Source of the DNA: DASQUK01 sp035697145
GTDB lineage: Bacteria; Actinomycetota; Acidimicrobiia; Acidimicrobiales; VFJN01
Direction: 5' to 3'
Assembly: GCA_035697145.1 (NCBI GenBank)
Contig: DASSDL010000025.1
Location: 1-58,239, forward strand
Length of the DNA stretch: 58,239 nucleotides
Every line of letters begins with the position of its first letter. The first letter of the stretch is position 1. A model generated the notes under the pieces. It had not been told where the DNA came from. It searched no databases and saw only the letters and a program-made list of their open reading frames with translations. Below are positions 42,862-50,719 of the stretch, one piece after another. A program made the translations under genes and the position numbers.

Positions 42862-43557
42862 ATGTCAGCCCCCGACCACGGTGCGTGTTCAATCGCGGTC
42901 CGCACCGCCGCCGTCATCCCCGCCTGGAACGAGGCCGCGACCGTGGGCGCGGTGGTCTATGCGGCGCTGGACGCCCAGCTCACGGACGAGGTGATCGTCG
43001 TCGACAACGCCTCCTCCGACACCACCGCCAACGTCGCCACCGCCCACGGCGCCCGCGTCGTCCACGAGCCCACGGCGGGCAAGGGTGAGGCGATGCGGGC
43101 GGGGGTCGCCGCCTCCGACGCCGACGTCATCGTGTTCCTCGACGCCGACCTGGTCGGCCTCCGGCCCAACCACGTCGACGGGCTGGTGGCCAGCGTGATC
43201 GGGGGCGACACCGACATGGCCTGCGGCCTGTTCGATCGTGGTCCCGTCGCCAATCCGATCTTCCTCGAGGGCCTGCCGGTGCTGACGGGCCAGCGGGCGC
43301 TGCACCGCGAGCTGTTCGAGCAGCTCGACCTGCGCGACGTCCGTGGCTACCGGGTGGAGGCCGCGCTCAACAGCCTGGTTGCGCAGCGCGGCCTGCGCCG
43401 CTGCGACCAGGTCCTCCCGGGGCTGTGGCACCGGACCAAGGAAGAGAAGCTGGCCAACCCGGTGGTCGGCTTCGTGACCAAGCTGGGCATGCTCGCCAGC
43501 GCCTGCTGGAGCTACACCCGCTTCGCCGTGGCGCGGCGGTGGCAACCGGCGTCGTAG
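42862..43557 (+). CDS. Glycosyltransferase family 2 protein
   Basis: 231 residues from the ATG at 42862. The GT-A nucleotide-sugar site shows TAAVIPAWNEAATVGAVVYAAL, VIVVDNASSDTTANVATAHGARVV and IVFLDADLVG (the DxD metal motif). The segment HRELFEQLDLRDVRGYRVEAALNSLVA covers the acceptor region. The C-terminal KEEKLANPVVGFVTKLGMLASACWSYTRF helix may touch the membrane, as in polyprenyl-phosphate glycosyltransferases. The donor and acceptor are unknown. It ends 1 bp before the convergent PmoA-like gene. Confidence 0.88.
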   Translation: MSAPDHGACSIAVRTAAVIPAWNEAATVGAVVYAALDAQLTDEVIVVDNASSDTTANVATAHGARVVHEPTAGKGEAMRAGVAASDADVIVFLDADLVGLRPNHVDGLVASVIGGDTDMACGLFDRGPVANPIFLEGLPVLTGQRALHRELFEQLDLRDVRGYRVEAALNSLVAQRGLRRCDQVLPGLWHRTKEEKLANPVVGFVTKLGMLASACWSYTRFAVARRWQPAS

Positions 43558-43558
43558 G

Positions 43559-44422
43559 TCACCCGCTGCCGGCGTAGGCCTCCCACGCGGCGGCACACCG
43601 CGCCTGGTCCCACACCCCGTCGTGGACGGCGATGCGATAGCGGAACCGCAGCGCGTCATCGGCGGCCAGGCTGATGGGACCGTCCCACAGGAACGCCGGA
43701 TACAGGGTGTTGGCCCAGCCCTCGCCGTAGCCGGCACTGCGTTCCCGTGATGTGGCGTAGAACGGCACCGGGTGCGCCGGGTTGCGCGGATGGTCGAGCA
43801 CGCACATCCCGCCCCCCGGGAGGCCGCCGACCCCCGGGCCGGACAAGTCGCACCACCGCGATCGCTGGGGGGCGACCCGGTCCCGCGACTGGCCGTCGTC
43901 GAGCAACAGGCGCGTGTCGCGCCAGTCGCTGCGCCCGCGAAACGCCAGGCCCGAGTAGCCGCCCCATTGCCCGTTGTACGGCGAGCGGTCGAGGACCGCG
44001 TCGCGCGGCGCCCGGAGGGTGACGTCCCAGTCGATGGCGTAGGCGTCGTCGCCCAGGGCGACGTGCCGGAGCCGGCGCTGCTCGTGGATGGCCACGGTGC
44101 TGCGGTCGGGACGGATCCACGCCAGCTCGCCGTCGACGACGCCGTCAACGAGCTGCGGCCGGCGCTCGTGACGCTGGACTCCCCAGCCGCCGGTGCCTCC
44201 CTCCTCCCAGAAGTTGTCGCCGTCCACGAACTTGACCACGAACCACACACCCCGCTGCCACGGATGGTCGGGAGGCTCCACCCTAGTGAGCACGAGCCCC
44301 GACGGGGTAGCGACGGGATGCAGATGGGGCTTGCGGCGGTGATCCCAGACGTAGGTCCATCCGCCGCGGCCGGCGGCGATGTGCAGCGCCTGCGGTCGGG
44401 TGGCGTCGTCCGCGACGGTCAC
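43559..44422 (-). CDS. PmoA-family (DUF6807) protein
   Basis: 287 residues. The family block KPHLHPVATPSGLVLTRVEPPDHPWQRGVWFVVKFVDGDNFWEEGGTGGWGVQRHE is very clear, with further matches in SPYNGQWGGYSGLAFRGRSDWRD and FLWDGPISLAADDALRFRYRIAVHDG. Despite the name it is not methane monooxygenase; DUF6807 proteins sit in sugar-catabolism operons and probably have a beta-sandwich fold like aldose epimerases. It is the last gene of a four-gene unit, its GTG overlapping the preceding stop. Confidence 0.85.
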   Translation of the reverse strand: MTVADDATRPQALHIAAGRGGWTYVWDHRRKPHLHPVATPSGLVLTRVEPPDHPWQRGVWFVVKFVDGDNFWEEGGTGGWGVQRHERRPQLVDGVVDGELAWIRPDRSTVAIHEQRRLRHVALGDDAYAIDWDVTLRAPRDAVLDRSPYNGQWGGYSGLAFRGRSDWRDTRLLLDDGQSRDRVAPQRSRWCDLSGPGVGGLPGGGMCVLDHPRNPAHPVPFYATSRERSAGYGEGWANTLYPAFLWDGPISLAADDALRFRYRIAVHDGVWDQARCAAAWEAYAGSG

Positions 44423-45483
44423 GTGGTGGCTGCCTCGGTCTCGTCGATGACGGCGTCGAGCCGGTCGAGCAGCGCCGCGAGCAGCTGCGCCTCCCCGGCG
44501 GGCCGGGTGGGGCTGGCGCGGTGCACCCGCGCCGACGGCGCCCAGCCGCGGCGGTGCCAGACGAGGGCGGCATCGTGGCGGTATGCAGGCACGGGAGCGC
44601 GGAACGCCAGCGCCCCCAGGGCCTGGAGGGCGTCGTCGACCTCGAGGGCACGGAGATCACCCGCCGCCCACAACCGGTCGCGGCGGGCGAACGCGGCCGG
44701 GGCGAACGTCGACAGCCCGAGCAGGTAGTCGCTGCCCCAGCGCACCATGTCGATCGCCAGGTCGTTACCGGTCAGCACCAGGAAGTCGGGCCGGCGCGCG
44801 TCGCGCAGCGCCAAGCGCGCCCACTCCGGCGCCCGTCGCAGCGACGAGTGCTTGGCGCCCACCACCTGGACGATCTGGAGCACCTCGCCGTAGGTCTCCA
44901 GCGTCCAGATGCGCCCGTGGGGGTGGAACTGCTGGCCCAGCTCGAACCCGAGGATCCGGTCGACCGCGCCGGCGATCTCGGCGTGGGCGGGTGCCACCTC
45001 CCCGTCGGCCAGGGCGGCGAGGCCGGCCGACGGGAACACGATGGGAACGCCGCCCGCATCGGCCACCTCCACGCACGCCGCCTTGTAGCCGGCCAGGGCG
45101 AGGCGCGGTCGCCCGTCGGGGCCGGCGGCGCCAACGGCTCCGCCGTCGACGTGAGCACCGTCGACGTGAGCACCGCTGACGAAGCGCCAGCCGGGAACGG
45201 GCTCCCGATCGCCGATCGCCTCGGCGGTGACCGCGAGCACGCGCCGGCGGGTGGCCGGATCGAGGTTCGGTCCGTACGACGTGTCCATGTTGACCGCCGG
45301 GACGAGGCCCGCCTCCGCCGTCCGGGCGATCCCCGCGGCGAAGGCGTCCCACGCAATCGATCCATCGGCGTGGAAGGGCAGCAACACGGCGGACATCCCG
45401 GTGGCACGACGCCGCGGGCGCAACGGCGGCGGGCCGTCGATCGTCAGGCCGCCCGGCTCGTCGTTCGCCAGAACGCCGGTCAT
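44419..45483 (-). CDS. DapA-like (dihydrodipicolinate synthase family) aldolase
   Basis: 354 residues. A DapA-type TIM barrel is suggested by MSAVLLPFHADGSIAWDAFAAGIARTAEAGLVPAVNMDTSYG, LDPATRRRVLAVTAEAIGDR and GYKAACVEVADAGGVPIVFPSAGLAAL, then the conserved HPHGRIWTLETYGEVLQIVQVVGAKHSSLRR, where the Lys would form the Schiff base. The VPAVNMDTSYG segment replaces the usual GTTGE motif, so the pyruvate-binding site is divergent and the reaction should differ from DapA. It is the third gene of the operon, with ATGA overlaps on both sides. Confidence 0.85.
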   Translation of the reverse strand: MTGVLANDEPGGLTIDGPPPLRPRRRATGMSAVLLPFHADGSIAWDAFAAGIARTAEAGLVPAVNMDTSYGPNLDPATRRRVLAVTAEAIGDREPVPGWRFVSGAHVDGAHVDGGAVGAAGPDGRPRLALAGYKAACVEVADAGGVPIVFPSAGLAALADGEVAPAHAEIAGAVDRILGFELGQQFHPHGRIWTLETYGEVLQIVQVVGAKHSSLRRAPEWARLALRDARRPDFLVLTGNDLAIDMVRWGSDYLLGLSTFAPAAFARRDRLWAAGDLRALEVDDALQALGALAFRAPVPAYRHDAALVWHRRGWAPSARVHRASPTRPAGEAQLLAALLDRLDAVIDETEAATT

Positions 45484-46484
45484 GCCACGCGCTCCATGTC
45501 GTCGGCCCCGACGGGGTGGAGGGGTGGCTGCCCGGCGGCGAAGCGGCGGATCTCCTCGATGACGAGATCGGCCAAGCGCCCCAGCTCGGTCCCCTGCGAG
45601 CCGGCCAGGTGGGGCGTCACCACGCAGTTGGCCAGGGCCAGCAGGGGATGGCCGGCGGGCAGGGGTTCCGGATCGGTGACGTCCAGCACGGCCGAGAGTC
45701 GGCCGGTGCGCAGCTCGGCGGTCAGCGCTTCATGGTCGACGAGCACGCCGCGCGCGGTGTTGATGAGCGTCGCCCCGTTCATCATGCGACCGAGCTCCGG
45801 CGCGCCGATCATCCGCTCCGTCGCAGGCAGCGCCGGGGCATGCAGGCTCACCACGTCGCTGGTGGCCAGGAGGGAGTCGAGATCGACCCGCCGAACCCCG
45901 AGTCGCTCGGCCTCGTCGTCGGCCAGGTAGGGGTCGGCCACCACGACCTCGCAGCGGTAGGGCCGGAGCAGCGACACCACGGCCCGCCCGACGTGTGAGG
46001 CGCCCACCAGGCCGACGCGCTTGCCCCAGTTCCCCACCGGGTGGCGCCGGCCGACGGGCGGGACCTCGACGCCGCGCAGCCGCTCGCGCTCCACGAACGC
46101 GCCCTTGTTGGCCCACACGATGGCGGCGACGGTGAATTCGGCGACCGGCACTGCGTTGGCCGCCGCCCCCGACGTGATGCGGGGCACCCGCGCGAACGTC
46201 GCGGGCGTGACGACGCCGCGCATCGTCCCGGCCGCGTAGGCGAACATCCCCAGCCTGGGGGCGCGATCGAGGAACGCCTTGTCGAGGCGACTGCAGCCCC
46301 AGTGGCCGAGCAGCACGTCGGCCGCCGCCAACACCTCGTCGGCACGCTCCGGAGCCATGCCCTCGATCGCCGCCGCGTCGAGCAGATCGCCGATCCCGGC
46401 CAGGGCGTCGATGTGCTCGGGCCGGAGCGCATGGGGCTCGAGGCCCGGATACATCGACAGCGCGATCGACGGCCGCTCGCTCAT
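45480..46484 (-). CDS. D-2-hydroxyacid dehydrogenase family protein
   Basis: 334 residues from the ATG at 46484. The NAD-binding domain carries KRVGLVGASHVGRAVVSLLRPYRCEVVVADPYL (GxSHVG in place of GxGxxG), DVVSLHAPALPATERMIGAPELGRMMNGATLINTARGVLVDHEAL with the conserved Arg, and the catalytic His in NCVVTPHLAG with the Glu region at VLDVTDPEPLP. It should reduce or oxidise a 2-hydroxy/2-keto acid with NAD. It overlaps the next gene by ATGA and begins 5 bp after the OYE gene. Confidence 0.88.
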   Translation of the reverse strand: MSERPSIALSMYPGLEPHALRPEHIDALAGIGDLLDAAAIEGMAPERADEVLAAADVLLGHWGCSRLDKAFLDRAPRLGMFAYAAGTMRGVVTPATFARVPRITSGAAANAVPVAEFTVAAIVWANKGAFVERERLRGVEVPPVGRRHPVGNWGKRVGLVGASHVGRAVVSLLRPYRCEVVVADPYLADDEAERLGVRRVDLDSLLATSDVVSLHAPALPATERMIGAPELGRMMNGATLINTARGVLVDHEALTAELRTGRLSAVLDVTDPEPLPAGHPLLALANCVVTPHLAGSQGTELGRLADLVIEEIRRFAAGQPPLHPVGADDMERVA

Positions 46485-46489
46485 GTTGG

Positions 46490-47959
46490 TCACGACCGTC
46501 GTCGACGCGGCGCGCGGACGGACTGCTTCGCCGCCACCAGGAGCTGGCGCTCGGGGAGGCCCTTGTAGAAGGGGTCGTAGGGGTAGCAACCCGAGACGAG
46601 GCCGTTGCGCGGCGCCGTGGTGCAATCGCTGAGGGTGCGGCAGATGCGTCTCGTGTCCAGCGGGCGACCGGCGAGCACGTCCGCGGCCAGATCGGGGTAG
46701 CTCAGCGCCATGCGGCCGTAGCCGACGAATGCGGCACCACCCGAGCGCACGAGGGCCTGGCCGGCGTGGGCCAGCCACTGCTGCAGGTAGCTCAGCCCCG
46801 AGGCCACGACCGCGACCCCAGGGTGGGCAGCGGCCAGCTCGGCCGTGACCGCGGCGAGGCGAGCAACCTCGAACAGCGGGTCGCGCGGCGGCTGGTAGCC
46901 GTCGGACGGCGGGAAGTAGGCCGGCCGTTGGATGTGTGGCGTGTAGTAGGGGCTGCCGGCGGTGACCGAGACGAGCGACACCCCCCAGGCGGCGCACCGA
47001 CGGATCAGCTCGTGCGCCTCCCGGAGGTCGACGGCCAGCCCCGACCCGTCACCGCCGAAGGCGTAGGGATAGGTGTCGTCGGAGGCCGGGCGGGCGGGCG
47101 CGCCTCGGCCGTCGGCTCCGGTGACATGCGGCATGAGGTCGAAGGCCGACAGGCGAACGGCCAACCCCAGCGCCGGAACGTCGGCCCGCACGCCCTCCAC
47201 GACCGCACGCAGGAACCGGGTGCGGCCGTCGAGATCCCCGCCATAGCGCCCGGGCCGGTCGACGGCCGACAGGAGCTCGTGAGCCAGGTAGCCGTGGCAG
47301 TGCTTGACATCGACGAAGTCGAAGCCGGCCCGGTGCGCCAGTGCGGCCGCGTGCACGAAAGCCGCCACCAGGGCGTCGAGGTCGTCGTCGGACAGGACGT
47401 CGGCGGCGCCGGCGCCGACCCGGTCGTCCAGCAGTGGATGCCGGTAGGCGACCCGGGGACGGGGCTCGCCGTCGGGTCTGCTCCAGCGGCCGGAGTGTGT
47501 GAGCTGCAGCCCGACGACGGGGCCACCGGCCCGCCCGCCCGCCTGCTCATGGGCCGCCACCAGCTCGGCTCGCAGTGCGGCCAGGTCGTCGACCGTGGTG
47601 GCGTCGACGACGAGCTGGCGGGGGTTGGCCCGTCCGTCGGGGCTCACGGCGGTGGCCTCGGCCCACACCAGCCCGGCGCCCGACGCACCGAACCGCCGCC
47701 AGCGCCGGCGCACGAGGTCGGACGGTCGTCCGTCGGCCTCGGCGTCCCAGCCCTCCATCGGCAGCACGCAGAAGCGGTTCGCCGCCTCCCGGTCCGCCGC
47801 CTCGAGCGGCTGGGCCAGCGGGCCGCGGGGGTCGACCTCCGGGTCGACGACCAGCCCGAGGCCCAGGTCGTGGAGCCGGGCCTGGATGGCGTCCCACGTC
47901 CGCAGCGTGCGGACCTGCACGATGTCGTCCACCCCGTCGGCGCCGACCGTGCTCAGCAT
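46490..47959 (-). CDS. Old yellow enzyme-type NADH:flavin oxidoreductase
   Basis: 489 residues. An FMN-binding TIM barrel: RFCVLPMEGWDAEADGRPSDLVRRRWRRFGASGAGLVWAEATAVS, LQLTHSGRWSRPDG, DFVDVKHCHGYLAHELLSAVDRPGRYGGDLDGRTRFLRAVVEGVR (the HCHGYL pattern with the substrate His pair), and VSVTAGSPYYTPHIQRP. The C-terminus ends in a Cys-containing segment (CRTLSDCTTAPRNGLVSGCYPYDPFY) that could hold an Fe-S cluster. Members reduce activated C=C bonds or catalyse related steps. It leads the four-gene operon and faces the toroid-GT gene across a 49-bp divergent promoter. Confidence 0.88.
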   Translation of the reverse strand: MLSTVGADGVDDIVQVRTLRTWDAIQARLHDLGLGLVVDPEVDPRGPLAQPLEAADREAANRFCVLPMEGWDAEADGRPSDLVRRRWRRFGASGAGLVWAEATAVSPDGRANPRQLVVDATTVDDLAALRAELVAAHEQAGGRAGGPVVGLQLTHSGRWSRPDGEPRPRVAYRHPLLDDRVGAGAADVLSDDDLDALVAAFVHAAALAHRAGFDFVDVKHCHGYLAHELLSAVDRPGRYGGDLDGRTRFLRAVVEGVRADVPALGLAVRLSAFDLMPHVTGADGRGAPARPASDDTYPYAFGGDGSGLAVDLREAHELIRRCAAWGVSLVSVTAGSPYYTPHIQRPAYFPPSDGYQPPRDPLFEVARLAAVTAELAAAHPGVAVVASGLSYLQQWLAHAGQALVRSGGAAFVGYGRMALSYPDLAADVLAGRPLDTRRICRTLSDCTTAPRNGLVSGCYPYDPFYKGLPERQLLVAAKQSVRAPRRRRS

Positions 47960-48008
47960 GATCCAGCGACATTAGAGCCCGCGACGAGGACGCCTATCGT
48001 CCGCGGGC

Positions 48009-50663
48009 GTGGAACACGTCCTCCGCATCGCCGACGACCTCGTCGCCGGCGCGATGCGGGTTCTGGAGGGGCTGGCGGGCGGCGTCGCTCCGGGACTGGT
48101 GCTACCCGACACCCTGGCGGGTCACAGGGTCGACGCCGACGCCCACGCCGACCTGTGCTTCACGCTGGGCCTGCTCCACGAGGCCGGGGTCGACGACGTG
48201 GCCGGGCTGTCGGTCGTGCCCACCCTGCTGGGGCGGCTGGCGGCGACCGACGGCCGGCGCACCCACACGTTCTTCTCGTACCGGATCGCCGAGACCGTGG
48301 GTCGGATCGGGGGGCTCGACGCCCTCGACGGCTCGACCCGGCGGGTCGTGGCCGAGGCTGTCGACAGCACCGAGTGGATCCCGCTGCTCGACCAAGCGGT
48401 CCTCCCCCGCAACTACGCCGTCGTGCTCGCCCGCTGCGAGGCGGCGCGGGCCCGGCTCGGGCTCGACGTGGACGCCCGCGTGCTGGACGACCTGCTCGAG
48501 CGGGTTCGAGCGTTGCTGGGCGAGCACCCGGAGGGCTGGCTCGACGACTCGCAGGGCCGCCAGGGGCAGGTGGACATGTACACCGTCGACGCCTACCTGT
48601 TCGCCGAGCCCTTCGCCGACCGGCTCGGCGACGTCTGGGAGCGGGGCGTGCGCTCGGCCGCCCGCCTCGTCGAGGCGGTGGCGTCACCGGACGGCGCCGC
48701 CCTCCCCTGGGGCCGGTCGATCGGAGCACTGGCCGTGTGCCACACCGCCGAGCTGGCCGGCGTGCTGCTGCGCCGCGGCATCGACGTCGACGCCGGGCGG
48801 TGGCTCGGCCTGGCGCGCAGCGCCGCAGACGCCGCCCCGGGGTGGTTCTCCGGGGGACTGGTCGTAGCGCACAAGCGGCGGGCTCCCTTTCGCTACCGCG
48901 GCCCGCAGCGGCGCCTGCAGATGTCCCTCGACTGTGCGGGCAAGCTCGTAGCCGCCGCCCTCGACCTACGGGCGGCGGGCGGGATCACCGACGGGGCGGG
49001 GCCAGCAGCGGCGCCACCGCCCGAGGTCTTCGCGACCCGGGACGAGTGGATCGGCTTCGGCACCGGCCTGGGTGTGTGGGCGCGCCGGGGTCCCCGGTTG
49101 GGCTTCGCCCTCCCGGTCGTCGGCGGGCCCGGCGCGGACTACGCACCGGCGCCTCGCCGCCCGGGCTGCTTCGACGTCCCCACCGACCAGCCACTCGTGT
49201 GCTTCGTCCCGGTGGCGTGGCGCGGCGAGGCGCGCTTCGCTCCCGGTGGCGCCGCCGCTGGGGCCGAGCACCGGCCCGGCGCCCTCGACCTCGTGCATGA
49301 CCGGTTCGTCGGGTCGGCACATGAGCTGGGTGCCGAGCCCGAGTTCCTGGCCGCCCACAGGCGCGCCAGGTACCGCGTCCACGGGCGCACGCTCGCCGTC
49401 GAGGAAGACCTGACCTTCGAGCGCCCGCCCGGCGCGCTGGCCGTCCTAGTCCCTGAGACGTCGTCCCAGCCGCTGCATGTCGACGCCGAGGGCGAGGGGG
49501 TCCGGCGCGTGGCGACCGTCGACGTCGACGGCCTGGCCGAGTGGCGCAGCGTCAACGGGGAGCTGCGGGCGGTCCACCAGGTCGAGCTGACACCGGGCCC
49601 GCAGGTGAGATTCCGCTGGTCGGTCACCCCCAAGCTCCGGGTCATGTCGAGCGCCGCCCATCACTGGTACCACGAGTGCCTCTACCGCTCGCTCGGCGAC
49701 CGCGTCGACACCCGCCCCGTTCCCCACCACCTGCTCGACCGAGCCGACCGGCTCGCGGCGGCCCTGGCCGACGTCGACCTCGTCCACATCCACTGGCCCG
49801 AGTGGCTCGTGGGCCTCGACGCCGGCAGGTCGGGCCGGGTGGCCGCGACGCTGGCCGATGTCGGCCTGCCGGTCGTCTGGACCCAACACAACCTGGCGCC
49901 CCATGCCGCTCCGGACGACAGCACCCTGTACCAGCCGTGGGCGGAGCTGGCCGCGGGCGTCATCCACCACAGCGAGTGGGGCCGCGGCGCCATCACCACC
50001 CGGTACCGCTTCCGACAGGACGCGGTCCATCGCGTCATCCCCCACGGCCACTGGGGGCCGCTCATGGACGCCGGCGGCGTCGACCGCCGCGACCTACGGC
50101 GGAGCGCCGAGGCCGACCTCGGGCTTTCGCCCTGTGCCCTACGGATAGGCCTGGTGGGCGCGCCCCGGCCCGGCAAGGACACGCAGCTCCTGCTCGACGG
50201 GTTCGCGGCCTGCCGTCGCGACGACCTGCAGCTGCTGGTGCTGTGCCACGACGGTGAGCGCCTGCCCGACGACCCCCGCATCACCGCGCGGCCCTACGAG
50301 GAGGTGCCTCGACCCGTGTACGACCGGCGCCTGGCGGCCATCGACGTGCTGGCAATGCCCCTCGACGGCCGCACCTACCTCACCACGGGACAGGTCGCCG
50401 ATGCCGTCGGCCGCGGCATCCCGGCGCTGGTGTCGCCGTGGCCCTATCTGCGGGAGGTGCTCGGCGATGCCGCCATCCCCTACGGGCGCACGGCCGCCGA
50501 CCTGGCCGCCACGCTCGACGCCCTCGACGAGGACGTGCTGGCGCCGGCCCGGGTGGCGGTGGAGCGGCGGCGCGATGCCCTGGACTGGGCGGCGCTGGCG
50601 GAGCCGACGTGGGAGCTGCTCGACGAGGTGGCGGCCGAGGGCAGGCGCCGCCGACCCCGCTGA
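48009..50663 (+). CDS. Fusion of a toroid (DUF2264-like) domain and a GT-B glycosyltransferase
   Basis: 884 residues from GTG at 48009. Residues about 1-310 form an alpha/alpha-toroid domain (SYRIAETVGRIGGLDALDG, QVDMYTVDAYLFAEPFADRLGDVWERG, SPDGAALPWGRSIGALAVCHTAELAGVLLRRG) of the heparinase/DUF2264 type. Residues 340-545 form a beta-sandwich. Residues about 550-884 are a GT-B domain: DLVHIHWPEWLVGLDA, VVWTQHNLAPH, LRIGLVGAPRPGKDTQLLLDGFAACRRDDLQLLVL, IDVLAMPLDG. No signal peptide is seen, so it is probably cytoplasmic. I know no name for this architecture; it may couple polymer recognition or cleavage with transfer of a sugar. Confidence 0.75.
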   Translation: MEHVLRIADDLVAGAMRVLEGLAGGVAPGLVLPDTLAGHRVDADAHADLCFTLGLLHEAGVDDVAGLSVVPTLLGRLAATDGRRTHTFFSYRIAETVGRIGGLDALDGSTRRVVAEAVDSTEWIPLLDQAVLPRNYAVVLARCEAARARLGLDVDARVLDDLLERVRALLGEHPEGWLDDSQGRQGQVDMYTVDAYLFAEPFADRLGDVWERGVRSAARLVEAVASPDGAALPWGRSIGALAVCHTAELAGVLLRRGIDVDAGRWLGLARSAADAAPGWFSGGLVVAHKRRAPFRYRGPQRRLQMSLDCAGKLVAAALDLRAAGGITDGAGPAAAPPPEVFATRDEWIGFGTGLGVWARRGPRLGFALPVVGGPGADYAPAPRRPGCFDVPTDQPLVCFVPVAWRGEARFAPGGAAAGAEHRPGALDLVHDRFVGSAHELGAEPEFLAAHRRARYRVHGRTLAVEEDLTFERPPGALAVLVPETSSQPLHVDAEGEGVRRVATVDVDGLAEWRSVNGELRAVHQVELTPGPQVRFRWSVTPKLRVMSSAAHHWYHECLYRSLGDRVDTRPVPHHLLDRADRLAAALADVDLVHIHWPEWLVGLDAGRSGRVAATLADVGLPVVWTQHNLAPHAAPDDSTLYQPWAELAAGVIHHSEWGRGAITTRYRFRQDAVHRVIPHGHWGPLMDAGGVDRRDLRRSAEADLGLSPCALRIGLVGAPRPGKDTQLLLDGFAACRRDDLQLLVLCHDGERLPDDPRITARPYEEVPRPVYDRRLAAIDVLAMPLDGRTYLTTGQVADAVGRGIPALVSPWPYLREVLGDAAIPYGRTAADLAATLDALDEDVLAPARVAVERRRDALDWAALAEPTWELLDEVAAEGRRRRPR

Positions 50664-50719
50664 GCGACGCTGGCGTGGCCTATGGTCGTCGTCGTCCGTG
50701 GACCTGGGGAGGGAACCCG

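Noticed and set aside
43559..44422. PmoA-like protein as a methane monooxygenase subunit
   Set aside because: The sequence is a DUF6807 protein of the sugar-operon type; it has no membrane helices and no pmoB or pmoC neighbours.
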